Positions 7,771 to 17,600 of a stretch of DNA of 64,000 bases are shown in pieces. How positions within the stretch are numbered: the stretch's first letter is position 1; each line of letters starts with the position of its first letter. The notes under the pieces are model-generated. The model had not been told where the DNA came from. It did no database searches and saw only the letters and a program-made list of their open reading frames with translations. Source of the stretch: a bacterium (GTDB taxonomy: Bacteria > Myxococcota_A > Bradymonadia > UBA7976 > UBA1532); NCBI GenBank assembly GCA_030427205.1, contig JAUHXC010000034.1, positions 47,597 through 111,596 on the forward strand. The letters run 5' to 3'. The translations under genes and the position numbers were made by a program.

Positions 7771-8975
7771 AGGGCGTACCCCAGGCCGAGCCAGACCGCG
7801 AAGCCGTCGCCGAGCACCCACTCGATCTCGATGTCGAGCGTATCGAGGTAGCGGTGCTGCAGGCCCACCTCGAACTGCCCGAACTCGGGGTCGGGCGGGA
7901 TGTCGCCGATGGTGTCCTGCGACCACAGCACGAGCAGATGGGTATTGTCGCCGGTGTTGAAGCCGAGCCCGCTCTGCAAGAGCAGCCGGTTGTCGGTGAA
8001 CTCCACCTCGGAGAAGAACGAGGGCACGCTGCCCGCCCCGGCGAACTGATAGCCGTCGACCCCATAGCCCGCCCGGCCGGCGATGTAGAGGTGGCCCAGG
8101 GTGCGCATGAAGCGCCCCAGATCGGCCTTGGCCCAGACGTAGCCCGACAGGCCGGAGACCGCGAAGCCATCGGGCCGGTCCTCGCGGCGGCGGGCGAGCA
8201 GCCCCACCGCGAGGTGCTCGTGCGGGTTGTCGCCGCGCAGCATGCGCACGCCCAGGTCGAGCTCGCCCTCCCGCGCGCCCAGGCTGGCGTCGAGATCGAT
8301 CAGCGGGCGCACGTAGAGCCAGCCGAGGTCGATGCTCAGCCGGGCGACGAGGTGGTGGCGGAAGGCGTCGAGCGGGCTGTCGGTGTAGCGATAGGCGACG
8401 CCGAAGACCGATCCCTCGACGCGGGTGCTGTCGCGGTCGAAGGGCACCGTGCCGGTGAAGCTGCCGATGATGTCGGCGACCCACGAGCCGACGAAGAGCA
8501 CCGCGCCGACGTGGGTGAGCACGTCGGTGGCGGCGACGACCGAGCCGCTGTTGTCGGTGACCGCCGAGGCGATGGCGCCGCCGGCCACGAGCAGCAACGC
8601 CGTCAGCTCGGTGAGCAGCAGCATCACCCCGGTGCGGGTCTCGTCGAGGTAGAGGTGGCCGATGCCGTGCACCGCCAGACCGGGCCCGAGCGCGAGCAGG
8701 CTGGCGGTCAGCGAGCCGGGGATGTCCTGATCGGGTCGCGGCGCGTAGCCCTCGTCCACCGCGGCGTCGTAGGCCATGGACGCCTCGGGCTTCGGGCGGG
8801 CGGGTATCGTCGGCGCTTCTTTCTCGCGACCCGCGCTCTCACCCGCGCCCTCCGCGGACGTCGCGGGCCCGGCCGCGTCCTGGGCCAGCGCCGCGTGCGG
8901 ACCGGCCGCCAGCACGACCGCCAGCAGCAGCCGGGCCAACGCCGCCCGCCGGATGCCCGTGAAGCGCCCGCTCAC
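7767..8975 (-). CDS. Envelope protein, probable outer-membrane barrel
   Basis: 402 residues from a GTG that overlaps the recD2 stop (GTGA). It has a signal peptide (hydrophobic stretch ending in AALA-Q near residue 32), then an Ala/Gly/Glu/Pro-rich linker. A hydrophobic pair of segments follows ('LLLTELTALLLVAGG' and 'VGAVLFVGSWVADIIGS'). The C-terminal 200 residues alternate polar and hydrophobic residues with aromatic ends, as in beta-barrels. I do not recognise a family. Overlaps at both ends place it in an operon with a DNA helicase and a surface lipoprotein, although no functional link is obvious. Confidence 0.6.
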   Translation of the reverse strand: MSGRFTGIRRAALARLLLAVVLAAGPHAALAQDAAGPATSAEGAGESAGREKEAPTIPARPKPEASMAYDAAVDEGYAPRPDQDIPGSLTASLLALGPGLAVHGIGHLYLDETRTGVMLLLTELTALLLVAGGAIASAVTDNSGSVVAATDVLTHVGAVLFVGSWVADIIGSFTGTVPFDRDSTRVEGSVFGVAYRYTDSPLDAFRHHLVARLSIDLGWLYVRPLIDLDASLGAREGELDLGVRMLRGDNPHEHLAVGLLARRREDRPDGFAVSGLSGYVWAKADLGRFMRTLGHLYIAGRAGYGVDGYQFAGAGSVPSFFSEVEFTDNRLLLQSGLGFNTGDNTHLLVLWSQDTIGDIPPDPEFGQFEVGLQHRYLDTLDIEIEWVLGDGFAVWLGLGYAL

Positions 8976-11134
8976 CGGCGCGCCTCGGCATCGCCCAGCG
9001 CCGCCAGCCGCGCCGCGAGCCCGGTATGACGCAGGGTGCCCTCGACGTTGCGCGCCGCCCGCCCGATGGCCCGCGGCTGGCCGACCAGCACCACCAGCCG
9101 CTTGCCGCGGGTCATCGCGGTGTACAGCAGGTTGCGCTGCAGCATGACCCAGTGCTCGGTCAGCACCGGCACCACCACCGCCGGGTACTCGCTGCCCTGG
9201 CTCTTGTGCACCGAGCAGGCGTAGGCCAGCACCAGGTTGTCGAGCGCCTCGCCCTCGTAGTCGAGCAGGCGCCCGTCGAAGCGCACCACCAGCCCCTTGG
9301 CCGAGACGCCCTCGATGCGCCCCAGGTCGCCGTTGAAGACCTCCTTGTCGTAGTCATTGCGCACCTGCATGACCTTATCGCCGACGCGGAAGCGCTTCTT
9401 GCCGCGCTCGGCGGGCGCGCCGTCGGGGTTGAGGGCGTCCTGCAGCAGCGTATTGAGCTGCTGCGCCCCGCAGACCCCGCGGTGCATCGGCGCGAGCACC
9501 TGGATGTCGTCGATCGGGTGCAGCCCGAAGCGGGCCGGGATGCGCTCGGCGACCATCGTGCGGATCAGATCGGCCGCCCGCGCCGGATCGGCGGCCCGCA
9601 CCAGGAAGAAGTCGCTCGAGTCGGGGTCTCGCGGCGGCCGCGGCGGCGCGCCGGCGAGAATCCGATGCGCCTCGACGACGATGCGGCTCTGCTGCGCCTG
9701 GCGGAAGATCTCGGTGAGCCGCACGTGGGGCACGGTCTGCGCCGCGAGCAGATCGGCGAGCACATTGCCCGCGCCGACGCTGGGCAGCTGATCGGCGTCG
9801 CCCACCAGCACCAGCCGGGTGCCCGGCTGCACCGCCCGCAGGAGCGCCAGCATCAGCACCTGATCGACCATCGAGGCCTCGTCGATCACCACCGCGCGGG
9901 CGTCGAGCGGGTCGTCGTCGTCTCGGCGGAACCCCTCCCCCGGGCGATAGCCCAGCAGCCGATGCAGCGTGCTCGCCTCGCTGCCGGTCGCCTCGGCCAT
10001 GCGCCGCGCGGCCCGCCCGGTGGGCGCCGCCAGGGCCACCGCGCCCTCGCTCTGCAGCTGGTGCAGCAGCGCGCGCACGATGGTCGTCTTGCCGGTGCCC
10101 GGGCCGCCGGTCAGCACCATCACCGAGGCGGTGGCCGCCAGATCGAGCGCCGCCCGCTGCGCGGGGGCGAGCTGCATGCCCGTATCGGCCTCGAAGCGCT
10201 GCACGTCGACCCGCAGCGGCGGCACCGCCACCGCCAGCAGGTGGCCCAGGCGCTCGGCGATCTCGACCTCGATGTTGTAGCTCGACTCGAGGTAGATCGC
10301 GCCGCCCTGGTCGATCAGCCGGCCCTCGGCGATACAGGCGTCGAGCACCGCCGTGACGACCTCGACGTCCCCCAGCAGCGTATCGGCCCGGCTCAACAGC
10401 TCGTCGCGGGGCAGGAAGACGTGGCCCTCCTCGCCCGCGCGGGCCAGCAGGTGCACCAGCGCCGCCGCCGCCCGGGCCGGATCGCGCTCGCCGAAGCCCA
10501 GCGCCCGGGCGATGCGATCGGCGGTGGCGAAGCCGATGCCCGCGACCTCTTCGGCCATGCGATAGGGGTTCTCGCGCACCAGCGGGATGGTCTTCGCCTC
10601 GTAGCGCTTGAAGATGCGCCGCGCGGTGCCCGCCTGCACCCCCAGGCTCTGCAGGAAGATCAACGCGTCGCGCTGATGGGCCCGCTCGTGCACCTGCGAC
10701 GCGATCTCGCGGCGCCGCTTGGGGCCGATGCCCTCGACCTCTTCGAGCCGCTCGGGCGCGTCGAGGATCACATGCAGCGTCTTCTCGCCGAACCACGCCA
10801 CCAGCCGCTCGGCGAGCTTGGGACCGACGGACTTGACGTGCCCGCCGGCCAGCCACGACTGGACCGCCTGCTTCGTCTGCGGCAGCAGCGGATAGGCAGC
10901 GACGACGCGGAACTGCGGCCCGTGGCGCGGATCGAGGCGATGGTCGCCCATCAGCCGCACCCGCTCGCCCTCGTGCAGCCCGGCCAGCTCGCCCACCGCC
11001 CGGATCGGCTGCGACTGCCCGTCGGGCGTGACCACCGCCACCACGAAGCGGTCGTCCTCCGAGCGATAGAGGACGCGGTCGAGGACGCCGTCGATCGTCT
11101 GCTGACCGGCGGCTTGATCGGGCGGAGCGCGCAT
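8972..11134 (-). CDS. recD2: RecD2-type ATP-dependent DNA helicase
   Basis: A 720-residue superfamily 1B 5'-3' helicase of the stand-alone RecD2 type. The N-terminal region has the OB-like and helix-hairpin-helix segments of the family ('GIGPKRRREI', 'GIGFATADRIA'). The motor follows: Walker A GGPGTGK349-TT, Walker B 'VIDEASMVD', motif III 'GDADQLPSVG', the SH3-like insertion, 'VHKSQGSEYP' and 'YTAMTRGK'. All motor motifs are intact. RecD2 acts in DNA repair and mismatch-related processes in organisms without RecBCD. The start is uncertain: the ATG at 11134 fits the family N-terminus, while a GTG at 11173 would add 13 residues, and neither has a strong Shine-Dalgarno sequence. Confidence 0.9.
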   Translation of the reverse strand: MRAPPDQAAGQQTIDGVLDRVLYRSEDDRFVVAVVTPDGQSQPIRAVGELAGLHEGERVRLMGDHRLDPRHGPQFRVVAAYPLLPQTKQAVQSWLAGGHVKSVGPKLAERLVAWFGEKTLHVILDAPERLEEVEGIGPKRRREIASQVHERAHQRDALIFLQSLGVQAGTARRIFKRYEAKTIPLVRENPYRMAEEVAGIGFATADRIARALGFGERDPARAAAALVHLLARAGEEGHVFLPRDELLSRADTLLGDVEVVTAVLDACIAEGRLIDQGGAIYLESSYNIEVEIAERLGHLLAVAVPPLRVDVQRFEADTGMQLAPAQRAALDLAATASVMVLTGGPGTGKTTIVRALLHQLQSEGAVALAAPTGRAARRMAEATGSEASTLHRLLGYRPGEGFRRDDDDPLDARAVVIDEASMVDQVLMLALLRAVQPGTRLVLVGDADQLPSVGAGNVLADLLAAQTVPHVRLTEIFRQAQQSRIVVEAHRILAGAPPRPPRDPDSSDFFLVRAADPARAADLIRTMVAERIPARFGLHPIDDIQVLAPMHRGVCGAQQLNTLLQDALNPDGAPAERGKKRFRVGDKVMQVRNDYDKEVFNGDLGRIEGVSAKGLVVRFDGRLLDYEGEALDNLVLAYACSVHKSQGSEYPAVVVPVLTEHWVMLQRNLLYTAMTRGKRLVVLVGQPRAIGRAARNVEGTLRHTGLAARLAALGDAEARR

Positions 11135-11195
11135 GTCGAGGTGATAGCAGATCCGCCGCGCAGCCGCGATCACGACCGCCGTCGACGGCCGGCGG

Positions 11196-13094
11196 CTACT
11201 CGGTCTCGTGCGACCGGCGGGCGGCCGCCGGCAGCAGCAGCGGCGACGGGTCGGCGTACTCGGTCACCCGGCCCCGCGTGCGGCGCTCGATGGCCTCGAC
11301 CGCCGCCCCGCGGGCCGACGGCGCGTCGGCGGCGACCGCGCGGGCGTAGTCCTGCTGGACCGCCCGCGCGCGCTCGGCCAGCGTTTGCCAGCCCTCGGGC
11401 TGCACCTTGTCGCGCCCGCCGAGCTCGGCGGCGACCAGCCGGAACGTCCAGTTGAACCGCCGCTCGCTGAAGTCGGTCAGGCCCGGATCGGGCACCTCCA
11501 CCGAGCAGGGGCCCTCGGCGTGCACCTGGGCGTTGAACGACCGCACGAAGGCGTTGTCGGCGTGCATCGACATCGGCAGCGCCGGCCGCACGAGGCGGAA
11601 GAACGCGCTCTTGAAGAGTCGGCGCATGGTGCGCACGCTCGGGCCGGCGGCGGCCCATTGCGCCTTCATCCAGCGCAGCTGATCGGCCCACGAGCCCTTG
11701 TTGGCGAGGAACATCTCGAGCGCGTAGGCCCGCTCCAGCGGCGGCCGGGACGTATCGAGGGCGATCGCGTGCCGCCGGTCGACCTCTTTCGTCCACGCGG
11801 CCGACGCGGCCCCGAAGTTGAGCGCGGCGCCCTCGGGATCGCCCATGTCGCCGGTCACCCGGCCGAAGATCTGCAGGTTGGTGGCGACGACCCAGGTGCG
11901 CCAGTACTGGCGGAATACTTCGAAGTCGTCGCTGCTGGCGATGGTGCCGCTGACGAGCTTGTCGGTGACGTTGATCTCTTTCTGAAACGCCCGCTCGACC
12001 GGCGCGAAGCGCCGATGATCGAAGTCGCCGTCCGCGAGGCAGCGGGCCACGATCGGGGCGGCCCGGCTGATGAACGCCGCCGTCTGGGTCAGGCCCGTGC
12101 TGAAGAGCGGATCGACGAACGCCGCGGCGTGCGGGGTCAGGACGACGCCCGGCGCGGTGATGCCCTTGCTGCTGAACTGGATGCGATCGGTGCGGATGAT
12201 CGGCCGCGTCGGCTTCGCGTCCCCGAGGTGCGCCGCGATGCTGGGGAAACGCTCGATGACGCTCTTCCACTCGTCTTCGACGGGCACGGAGCGATCGAGC
12301 GGGTGGGCGTCGCGGTCGAGCAGGATGCCCACGCTCACCACGCCGTCGTCGAAGGGGATGACCCAGATCCAGCCGCCTTCGAAGCAGTGATGCAGGGTGC
12401 CCGCGTCGCGGTTGTAGCGGAAGACGCCGTCGTCGTCGGGCGGCAGCACGTCTTCGAGCAGGTTCACCCCCTCGAAGTGGCCGAACATCGCCCGGGTATT
12501 GGTGTGCAGCCGCGGCGTCTCGTCGCGCAGGCCCAGCATGCGGCCGAAGACCGCGCCGTGGCCGGTGGCGTCGAAGACCAGCCGGGCCCGCGCCTCGCTG
12601 GGGCCATCGGGGCCCTGCATCTGCAGCGTGCCCCACTCGCCGTCGTGCTCGAAGCCGGTGACCGCCGTATGGTCGCGATACTCGACGCCGTGGTCGGGCA
12701 GGCGCGAGACCAGGTGCGCGTCGACGTGCGAGCGCAGCATGTGCACGTCGGGGCCGATGCCCATCGGATAGGTCTCGAACATCGCCTGATGCCCCGGCTG
12801 CATCGGCTCGCCCTCGCGGTGCCACATGAAGAAGAAGTGGCTCTTGGGGTAGCCGGTCATCCCGTTCTGCTTCAGCGTGGGGTAGTGGCAGAACGAGAGC
12901 AGGTCGGGCAGGTCGTACTTCTCGGCGAGATAGACCCAGCTCATCGTCGACGCGGGCACCGCCGACTCACCGATCACGAAGCGCGGGTGGCTGTCGCGCT
13001 CGACGACGAGCACCGACGCGCCGACCTTGCGCAAGACCATCGCCAGGGTCGAGCCCGCGATGCCGCTGCCGACGATCACGACGTCATAGTTCAC
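11196..13094 (-). CDS. FAD-dependent oxidoreductase of the flavin-halogenase family
   Basis: 632 residues. It starts with GTG at 13094 preceded by GGAGG at a good distance, so the protein opens on the FAD-binding fingerprint 'VVIVGSGIAGS' (G9, G11, G14). W242-x-W244-x-I-P247 matches the WxWxIP signature of FADH2-dependent halogenases, and 'VFDATGHG' is the second FAD motif. The C-terminal 200 residues are an extension beyond the usual core. Halogenases chlorinate aromatic or carrier-bound substrates with FADH2, chloride and oxygen; some relatives instead oxidise carrier-bound lipids. The divergent neighbours are a desaturase and a fatty-acyl-AMP ligase with a carrier domain, so a lipid-derived or carrier-bound substrate is plausible. 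Family membership is good; actual halogenation is unproven. Confidence 0.72.
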   Translation of the reverse strand: MNYDVVIVGSGIAGSTLAMVLRKVGASVLVVERDSHPRFVIGESAVPASTMSWVYLAEKYDLPDLLSFCHYPTLKQNGMTGYPKSHFFFMWHREGEPMQPGHQAMFETYPMGIGPDVHMLRSHVDAHLVSRLPDHGVEYRDHTAVTGFEHDGEWGTLQMQGPDGPSEARARLVFDATGHGAVFGRMLGLRDETPRLHTNTRAMFGHFEGVNLLEDVLPPDDDGVFRYNRDAGTLHHCFEGGWIWVIPFDDGVVSVGILLDRDAHPLDRSVPVEDEWKSVIERFPSIAAHLGDAKPTRPIIRTDRIQFSSKGITAPGVVLTPHAAAFVDPLFSTGLTQTAAFISRAAPIVARCLADGDFDHRRFAPVERAFQKEINVTDKLVSGTIASSDDFEVFRQYWRTWVVATNLQIFGRVTGDMGDPEGAALNFGAASAAWTKEVDRRHAIALDTSRPPLERAYALEMFLANKGSWADQLRWMKAQWAAAGPSVRTMRRLFKSAFFRLVRPALPMSMHADNAFVRSFNAQVHAEGPCSVEVPDPGLTDFSERRFNWTFRLVAAELGGRDKVQPEGWQTLAERARAVQQDYARAVAADAPSARGAAVEAIERRTRGRVTEYADPSPLLLPAAARRSHETE

Positions 13095-13188
13095 CGGTCG
13101 TCCTCCATGGTCTCCGCTCGGCGTCGGGCGCCGGCGCGCGCGGCCTGACGGCCGTTTTCTGCTTGTGCTGCGCGCCGATGAGCGGCGC

Positions 13189-13216
13189 TTGACGATGCCA
13201 TCGGGGCTCTGATAGG
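13189..13216 (+). promoter_or_regulatory. Putative promoter of the sphingolipid-desaturase-like gene
   Basis: TTGACG (13189-13194) is an excellent -35 element. Sixteen bases on is GATAGG (13211-13216) as a weak -10. The GTG start at 13225 would then lie almost at the transcription start, with no Shine-Dalgarno sequence before it. This suggests a leaderless mRNA. Confidence 0.4.
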
Positions 13217-13224
13217 CGCAACAG

Positions 13225-14355
13225 GTGAACACTACGCGCAGCTCGGCCTCATCGGCCGCAGATTGGCACCGCGCGCGGCGGGCGGCCATCCTCAAGAGCC
13301 CGGTCGGCGACGCGGTGCGCGCGCTGGGCAAGCCGAGCCGGACGACCCTGCTCGTCTCGGCCGGCATGCAGCTGTTCAACCTCGCCCTCGCCGCGTGGTG
13401 CGCCCTCGCCGACCTGCCCCTGTGGGCCATCCTGGTGCTCGCCTACGGGCCCGGCGCGTGGTGCGCGATGGCGCGCTTCGCGATGCTGCACGAGATCGTG
13501 CACGGGGTCGCCGGGGGCCGCACCAAGCGCATCCGCCACCTGCTCTTGCGTATCGCCGATCTGCCGTCGGTGACCATCGTCAACTACCTCTACTACCGCT
13601 GGGGACACATCGACCACCACCGACGCCTGGGGCGCGATACCGCCGAAGACGTCGACACCGCCACGTCTGCGGTCGATCTCGACATTCTGTTCCAGCTCGA
13701 CACCATGCGGCTGCGGCGCAAGCCCGACGAGGCCGCGACGGCGCCGGGCGGATGGCGCGGCAGCGCGCTGCTCAACCTCGCACGGGTCAGCGCCCTGCAG
13801 GTGTGGAACAACATCGTCGATACCGTCGCGCTGCCCTTCGTGGCCCTGTTCGGGCCGCCGTTCATGCGCCAGCGCGGGCGGGCGTTCATCCGCGACCTGC
13901 AAATCCAGGCGGCCATCGTCTGCGCCCAGATGGCGCTGCTCTACCTGCTGCTCGGCTGGCAGGCGCTGCTCTACCTCCTGCTCGCGCAGATCTTCCTCTA
14001 CATCCCTCTCCACCCGTTCTTCGCCTACTTCTCGGCCACCCACGGCGCGCGCGAGACCGAGGCGCGGCTGCGGCACCCGACGACCTCGATCGACGCCGGG
14101 CGCTGGTTCACCGTGGCCACCTTCGCGCTCGACCACCACGTCGAGCACCACGACTTCCCCAACATCCCCTGGCATCGGCTGCCGGCCCTGCGGCGCCTGG
14201 CCCCCGCGTTCTACCCGGCCACGCACCGCCACCGCGGGGCCATCGCCACCATCGCCCGCGCGATGACCACCCCGCCGCTGTACGCCGGGCAGGGCCTCGA
14301 CTTCGATCTGCCCCAGCCGGCGATCCGCGCCGCCCGAGGGCCCGAGACCGCCTGA
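13225..14355 (+). CDS. Membrane fatty acid desaturase, sphingolipid Delta4-desaturase-like
   Basis: 376 residues with the three histidine boxes of the di-iron membrane desaturase/hydroxylase family: H89-EIVH93, H128-IDHH132 and H304-HVEHH309. The last box runs into 'DFPNIPWHRLP', characteristic of DEGS/DES1-type sphingolipid desaturases acting on ceramide or long-chain bases. Hydrophobic segments around 45-90 and 230-265 span the membrane. It would insert a double bond or hydroxyl into a long acyl or sphingoid chain. It is divergent from the halogenase-like gene and precedes the acyl-AMP ligase fusion, so the three may share a lipid product. The start is GTG; the shared upstream region is 130 bp. 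Desaturase is firm; the substrate class is inferred. Confidence 0.82.
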   Translation: MNTTRSSASSAADWHRARRAAILKSPVGDAVRALGKPSRTTLLVSAGMQLFNLALAAWCALADLPLWAILVLAYGPGAWCAMARFAMLHEIVHGVAGGRTKRIRHLLLRIADLPSVTIVNYLYYRWGHIDHHRRLGRDTAEDVDTATSAVDLDILFQLDTMRLRRKPDEAATAPGGWRGSALLNLARVSALQVWNNIVDTVALPFVALFGPPFMRQRGRAFIRDLQIQAAIVCAQMALLYLLLGWQALLYLLLAQIFLYIPLHPFFAYFSATHGARETEARLRHPTTSIDAGRWFTVATFALDHHVEHHDFPNIPWHRLPALRRLAPAFYPATHRHRGAIATIARAMTTPPLYAGQGLDFDLPQPAIRAARGPETA

Positions 14356-14659
14356 GCCTCCCCGAATTTCTCGGCCGGCCGACACCGCGAACTGCGGGTC
14401 GGCGGCCCGGGTGCCGCGTCGTCCTACGTCGAGATCCACCGGTCCGTACGAGGAGACGTCGATGAACACGACAACCACCCGCCCGCCGACCGACGCCGTC
14501 GCGCGCGCGACGGGCGACTCTGGCGAGGACGTCACCAACAGGTGCCACCCGCCGAGCCCTTGCGCTATGCTCGCGCGTGGAGAATTGCCACGCGCCTCCC
14601 CCCTCGGCGCCGGCCAGGACGCCCGCAAGACAGACCGCCCGCCCGCCAGGACCGATCCC
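14356..14659 (+). other. Intergenic/leader region with a competing start for the ligase fusion
   Basis: Two signals conflict here. AGGAG (14451-14455) sits six bases before an ATG at 14462, which is in frame with the downstream fusion and would add 66 residues of low-complexity, unconserved-looking sequence. Further down, TATGCT (14566-14571) looks like a -10 element, which would place transcription start after that ATG and favour the start at 14660. Either the region holds an internal promoter, or the fusion has a long N-terminal extension. Confidence 0.35.
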
Positions 14660-17600
14660 ATGACCACCGTCAAGCCGTTCCGCTCGATCGTCGATCAGCT
14701 CATCGAGCGCGCGCAGCATGCGCCCGATACACCGCTCTATCGCTTCCACGACGCCAAGGGCCGGGTCGAGGCGGCCTACACCACGAGCGAGGCGGTGGAG
14801 GCCATGTACGCGATGAGCGGCTTCCTGCGCACCCGCTGCGGCCTCGCGCCGGGCGACGTCGCGCTGCTGGTCTATCCGCCGTCCCTCGACTTCGCCATCG
14901 CGCTGCTCGGCTGTATGTACGCCGGCATCGTGCCGGCGCCGGTCTATCCGCCCAACCCCTTCAAGCTCGAAGAGGGCAAGGCCACCTTCGAGCCCATCCG
15001 CCGCAACTGCGGCGCGCGGATCGCCCTGACCAACCGGCTCTACGCCCGCAGCCGCAACGTGGGCCGCATCCGCAGCTTCGTGCGCGGCGGCGGCGCGGTG
15101 GGCAAGGACCTCGAGTGGATCAGCACCGACAAGGTGCGCCCCGGCAAGCACGCCGCCGCGCGCGGCCCGGCCGTCGGGCCCGATGATCTCGCGCTGCTGC
15201 AGTACACCTCGGGCTCGACGAGCGATCCCAAGGGGGTGATGATCACCCACGGCAACCTCTTCCATCAGCTCGAGTTCAACCGGGCGCACCTCGGCATGGG
15301 CCCCGAGAGCCAGCTGGCGGCGTGGGTGCCGCAGTACCACGACTTCGGGCTGATCAGCGGCCTGCTCAGCTGCGCGGCGGGCAACGGCGCCTTCAACATG
15401 TGCTCGCCGCTGGCCTTCATCGAGAAGCCGGGCTTGTGGCCCGAGATGATCACCCGCTACTCGGCCACCCACATCGCCGGGCCCAACTTCGGCTACGAGT
15501 TGGTGGTGCGCAAGACCACGCCAGAGCAACGCGCGAAGTACGACCTGAGCCACCTGACCGTGGCCATGAGCGCCGCCGAGCCGGTGCGCGCCGCGACCCT
15601 CGACCGCTTCGCCGACGCGTTCGCCGCCAGCGGCTTCGACCCCGGAGCGTTCGTGCCGGCCTATGGCCTCGCCGAGCATACCGTCGGCGTGACGATCGAC
15701 GGCGGCAGCCGGCTCGCCGTCGACCGGGCGGCCCTGGCGCAAGGGGCCGTGGTCGAGAGCGACGAGAGCAACGCCCTGACCCTGATCGGCTGCGGGCAGG
15801 CCCTCGACGACGTCGCCGTCGCCATCGTCGACCCCGATACCCTCGCCCGCCTGCCCGAAGGCCGGGTCGGCGAGATCTGGTGCGACTCGCCGAGCAAGGC
15901 GGCGGGCTACTACGGCCAGCCCGAGCTGTCGGCCGAGACCTTCGAGGCGCGCATCGCCGGCGAGAGCGACCGGGCGTGGCTGCGCACCGGCGACATGGGC
16001 TTCCTGCACGACGGCCAGCTCTACATCTGCGGCCGGCTGAAGGACATGCTCATCCTGCAGGGCAGCAACCTCTACGCCCAGGACGTCGAAGACGCCGCCC
16101 GCACCGCGCACCCCGAGATCCGCCCCGGCGGGCTGGCGGCCTTCGTCATCGAGCACGTCGGCGACGAGATTCCCGACGAGCTGGTCCTCTTCGTGGAGGT
16201 CAAGGGCGGCGAGCCCACATCGGCGACGGCCACCGAGATCGCCGTGGCGGTGCAGCGGGCGGTGCGCTCGGCCTGTGATGTCGGCTGCCGGACGATCGTG
16301 GTGGGCCGCCGGGGGCTGGTGCGCAAGACGACGAGCGGCAAGGTCCGACGGCGAGCGTGCAAGCGGGCCTGGCTCGATGGCGCGCGCGCGTCGGTGTGGC
16401 ACGTCCAGCAGTTCAACGCCGCGGTCGACGAGAGCCGGGTGCGGCTGTCGCAGATGACCCAGCCGACCACCCCCGACGCCGACGCGCCGCTCGAACTCGC
16501 GATCCGCAAGCTGGCGGCGCAGCTGCTCGACCTGCCGGGCCCCGAGCACGTCGATCCGACCCAGCCGCTCTTCGCCCAGGGGCTCTCGTCGGTGCTCGCC
16601 GTCGAGCTGACCGACGGGGTGAGCGAGATCATCGGCGAGCCGGTGCCGGTGGCGACGCTCTTCCGCAACCCCAGCGTCGACGCGCTGATCGCCTGTATCC
16701 TCGGGGTCGACGACGCCGACGGCGGCCCGACGGAGGTCGTCGACCCGGTCGTCGAGCTGCAGGCGGGCGACCGGGTGATCGTCATCGGCGCGGGCCCCGC
16801 GGGCCTCACCGTCGCCCGCGAGCTGCTCGACAAGGGCGTCGAGGTGCACGTTCTCGAAGCGGAGCCCGAGATCGGCGGCAAGGTGGCCGACGTCGAGATC
16901 GACGAACGGCGCTATGAGCTGGGCCAGATCCTGTTCTTCAGCGGCTATACCCGCGCGTTGGATCGTGTCTCCAAGCTCGACCTGCCGTTGGCGCCGGGCG
17001 CGCTCAACAACCACGTCCTGACGCGAGACGGCGAGGCGATCCCAATCGACGTCGACGAGACGCGGGCATGGGCCCAGGCGGTCATCGACGCCGTCGGCTT
17101 CCGGCCCGATCAGGCCGACGGGCTCAAGGATGTGCCGCCCGAGCTCATGAAGCCCATCCCCGAGTGGCTGGCGAGCCATGGCTTGCCGCCGATGCCGCCG
17201 GGCGCAGGCGATCTGTGGACCGGGTTCGGTTACGGCACCATGGACGACGCCGTGCCGACGTTCTATCTCGCGACCATCCTCAACGTGCTGGTCAGCAATG
17301 GCATCCACATCGCGACCCTCAACGGCCGCAACCTCGATCTGTGGCTGGCCGAGGTCGAGGCGCTCCGGGAGAGCCCGCGCTTCTCCGCCGAGACGGGCGT
17401 GCGGGTGACCCGCGTCGAGGCCGACGCGAGCGGCCGGCGGGTGCACCTCGCCGACGGGCGCACCCTCGACGCCGACGCGGTGGTCGTGGCGACCCCGCCC
17501 GACATCACCCGCGCGCTCCTGCCCGCGGATCACCCGGCGGTCGACCTGCTCGGCCGGCTGCGCACCTTCCAATACGTGGTCACGCTGGCCGACATCGACG

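Noticed and set aside
7771..8484. Extended N-terminus of the phosphoesterase-like lipoprotein
   Set aside because: The frame upstream of 7770 overlaps the barrel-protein gene and is Arg/His-rich noise; GTG 7770 gives a perfect lipoprotein signal.
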